Origin: Rhynchopus sp. YZ270_cl-10 | Taxonomy: Eukaryota; Euglenozoa; Diplonemea; Diplonemida; Diplonemidae | NCBI GenBank assembly: GCA_964035575.1 | Contig: OZ037898.1 | Location: 496,001 to 560,000 of the forward strand | DNA length: 64,000 bases | Reading direction: 5' to 3' | Shown: positions 61,949 to 64,000 of the stretch, piece after piece | Numbering within the stretch: position 1 is the stretch's first letter | How the letters are laid out: each line of letters starts with the position of its first letter | The notes under the pieces: generated by a model | Databases searched by the model: none | The model's input: only the letters and a program-made list of their open reading frames with translations | Told to the model about the DNA's origin: nothing | Translations under genes and position numbers: made by a program

Positions 61949-63155
61949 TAGGTGGGGGCAAAACCTTCAGGACGGGTGAGGCATTTTGACTTTTTTGGAC
62001 TTCCGCGCAAAGTACCCACAAACCACCCCTCATACACCCCCAGAAATGGGTCAGAAACACCCTGTGACCCGAAAATCCATGATAAGGGCACCTCAGAATA
62101 TGAAAAAATGCAAAAAAATAGTGAAAAAGTGGCCTTTTGACGGTTTTGGCCATGTTGGGTAAAATGACCATTTTTGGACAAAAAAATCAAAAAAACAGCA
62201 AAATTTCGACATCATGACAGCTGCTTGGGCACAAAACTACCCCAGGGAGGTCCTGTGAGTCCATTCCGACCTGTTTTGGACACTTTAGGTACTTTTTTTG
62301 GCCGTTTTTTGGCGTTTTTAGGTGAAAAAAGATCCCCTGACTATCCCCTGGCAGCCCTGGGCCGCGACTTGCGCCCTGCTTTTGGACCCCCTCTGGGCCA
62401 AAAAATGGGTGAAAACCCCCGAAAAAGCACTCCGGGAACCCAGATAGTTCCAAATATCCACTAGAAACCCACCCAAACACCTCAAAAACATGCCAGAAAA
62501 ACATTTTCAAAAACACACTTTTTCAAATAAGTCATTATGGAACCTGCCCAGATGAACTTTTTGAAAAAAGTGTGTTTTTGAAAATATTTTTCTGGCATGT
62601 TTTTGAGGTGTTTGGGTGGGTTTCTAGTGGATATTTGGAACTATCTGGGTTCCCGGAGTGCTTTTTCGGGGGTTTTCACCCATTTTTTGGCCCAGAGGGG
62701 GTCCAAAAGCAGGGCGCAAGTCGCGGCCCAGGGCTGCCAGGGGATAGTCAGGGGATATTTTTTGACCTCAAAACACCAAAAAAAACACCAAAAAGGGCGA
62801 TAAATGTGTTCAAAACAGGTCGGAATGGACTCGCGGGACATTTTTGGGGCATATTTGTGCCCAGACAGGCCTAATGATGACAAAATTTTGCTTTTTTTTT
62901 GAAATATTGGTCAAAAATGGCCATTTTGACCAATATGGCCCAAACGGCCAAAATGGTCTATTTTTGCTATTTTTTTCCATTTTTTTGTATCTCTGGGGTG
63001 TCTCACCTATAGAACACCCCCAAACCACACCCCAAAACCATCTCTGACCCGAAATTTTCGGTGGTTTGCGGGTACTTTGCGCGTAAATCCAAAAAAATCG
63101 AAATGCCTCAAAAAAATAGGGGTTTTGCCCCCACCTACCCCCCCCCCCCCCGTAG
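61917..63155. mobile_element. 1.2-kb foldback element bounded by C-runs
   Basis: Left arm 61949-62527 and right arm about 62559-63137 are inverse copies. The inner 200 bases are nearly perfect; the outer 350 are diverged. Both outer ends read TAGGTGGGGGCAAAACC next to a long C-run (about 30 bases on the left; 15 Cs from 63138 on the right). The spacer is about 31 bases. No coding capacity; non-autonomous element of unknown class. Confidence 0.8.
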
Positions 63156-64000
63156 GGGGGGCCACGTATAAGGAATTCCTTAAGGATTTGCTGTCCAAAA
63201 CCCATTTTTTTGAAATTTAGGTGAAGAAATCCACTAAGGTGGGCGTGCCTGGCCGCAAATCGCCCTGGGGATCACCCAAATATCCCATTAAACCACCTGA
63301 CAACCTCTACAGAGACTTTCCTGGTTAAAAAAAATCGGTTTTTTGTGAAAAATCTCCAAAAATGGCGTCACCAGATCGTCACCAAGATGGCCAAAATGCA
63401 ACACTTACCAAAAAAATTTTCCAGTCAGACAAAATTCCTTCTAAACACCCGAAAAACACCTCGGTCCACATCCGGTGGGGTCCCAGGGTGGAAATATATG
63501 GTTTTTACAGCTTTTAGGGGTCCTGTGGGGGCCCCAGATGCATTTTGCAGTGGGTGTGTGTGCCCCAAACGCTTAAAAGTACCCTTTTTTTAGTCACTTT
63601 TTTGACTTTTTTTGTCCCTGAAAACCCCCCAAAAAGTGCTAAGGCAGTCGGAATGGTGTCCAAACACCCAGGAAAATGTCCCCCAGACCTCATGTAGGGT
63701 GAAAAATAGCATTTTGGGCACTTGGGAGGGTTTTATAGGCCATGCAACACTTATGCAACACTTAAGCAACGGCTATGCAACGCCTAGCAGAAGACCGTTT
63801 ATGTACCAAAAAAAAATAATTTCAATTCATTCAAAACACCCAAAAAACACCTCAGTCCACCTCCAATGAGGTCCCGAGGTGGAAATGTGTGGATTTTGCA
63901 GCTTTTTGGGGTCCCTGGGGGGTTTTTGAGGGTGTTTTTTGTGTCTGCAACGCTTAAAATAACGGTACTTCCTCCCCTTTGTTGACGTTTTTCGCACCCA
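63156..64000. other. Repeat-derived sequence at the window edge
   Basis: No gene. It contains a diverged direct repeat of about 145 bases (63432-63580 and 63824-63965) sharing AAAACACCTC.GTCCAC and GGTGGAAAT.T.TGG, and a GCAACACTTATGCAAC-type short array at 63743-63785. Probably continues a repeat beyond the window. Confidence 0.6.

Overview
The window is nuclear DNA from a single-celled eukaryote. The evidence is a eukaryote-specific ribosomal protein (eL19), an eIF4E cap-binding domain, GT-AG introns of roughly 200 to 740 bases whose phases match across exons, polyglutamine and polyhistidine tracts, and very frequent T and A homopolymers. TAA, TAG and TGA all end genes, so the code looks standard. 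The species cannot be fixed from sequence alone. An intron-rich free-living metamonad such as a Kipferlia relative is one guess, not a demonstrated call. A 200-base run of N at 7288-7487 shows this is a scaffold.

Layout. 0-31 kb carries most of the recognisable housekeeping genes, all on the plus strand: eL19 (374-991), an acidic protein with a basic coiled coil (3756-5909), a two cold-shock-domain RNA-binding protein (7488-9284, start lost in the gap), a coiled-coil plus PH-domain protein (12280-16433, four exons), a long protein ending in an eIF4E domain (17157-20024, three exons), a patatin-like lipase (24470-25207) and a secreted cysteine-containing protein (29318-30379). 31-47 kb is mostly transposon territory. 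It holds an apparently whole Tc1/mariner element with a 341-residue transposase (40843-42246), a 972-base element with 225-base terminal inverted repeats around captured gene-like sequence (39169-40140), and at least eight small inverted-repeat elements, several with clean target duplications. A thioredoxin with a probable organelle-targeting start (42709-43933) and a one-helix membrane protein (46981-47457) sit among them. 47-61 kb holds a tandem pair of surface-protein genes. The first (49687-55407) is a 1906-residue type I membrane protein with seven two-part repeats. The second (57197-60180) lacks repeats 1-4 and has a broken frame. 61-64 kb ends in a 1.2-kb foldback element and direct repeats.

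The most distinctive signal is a set of short dispersed repeat families (A, B, C and others, about 45-110 bases, each ending in a T-run). Family A lies 50-170 bases upstream of at least four start codons, each time followed by a pyrimidine tract and an AG only 2-19 bases before the ATG. Families B and C occur between genes and inside introns near 3' splice sites. This suggests 5'-UTR introns, trans-splice acceptors or introner-like elements. Other items worth checking are the eIF4E fusion with a weakly MIF4G-like middle region, a Pch2/TRIP13 ATPase fragment and a pogo-like transposase fragment each stranded in a host intron, and localised divergence between the surface-protein paralogues. No CRISPR array, rRNA or complete tRNA was found.
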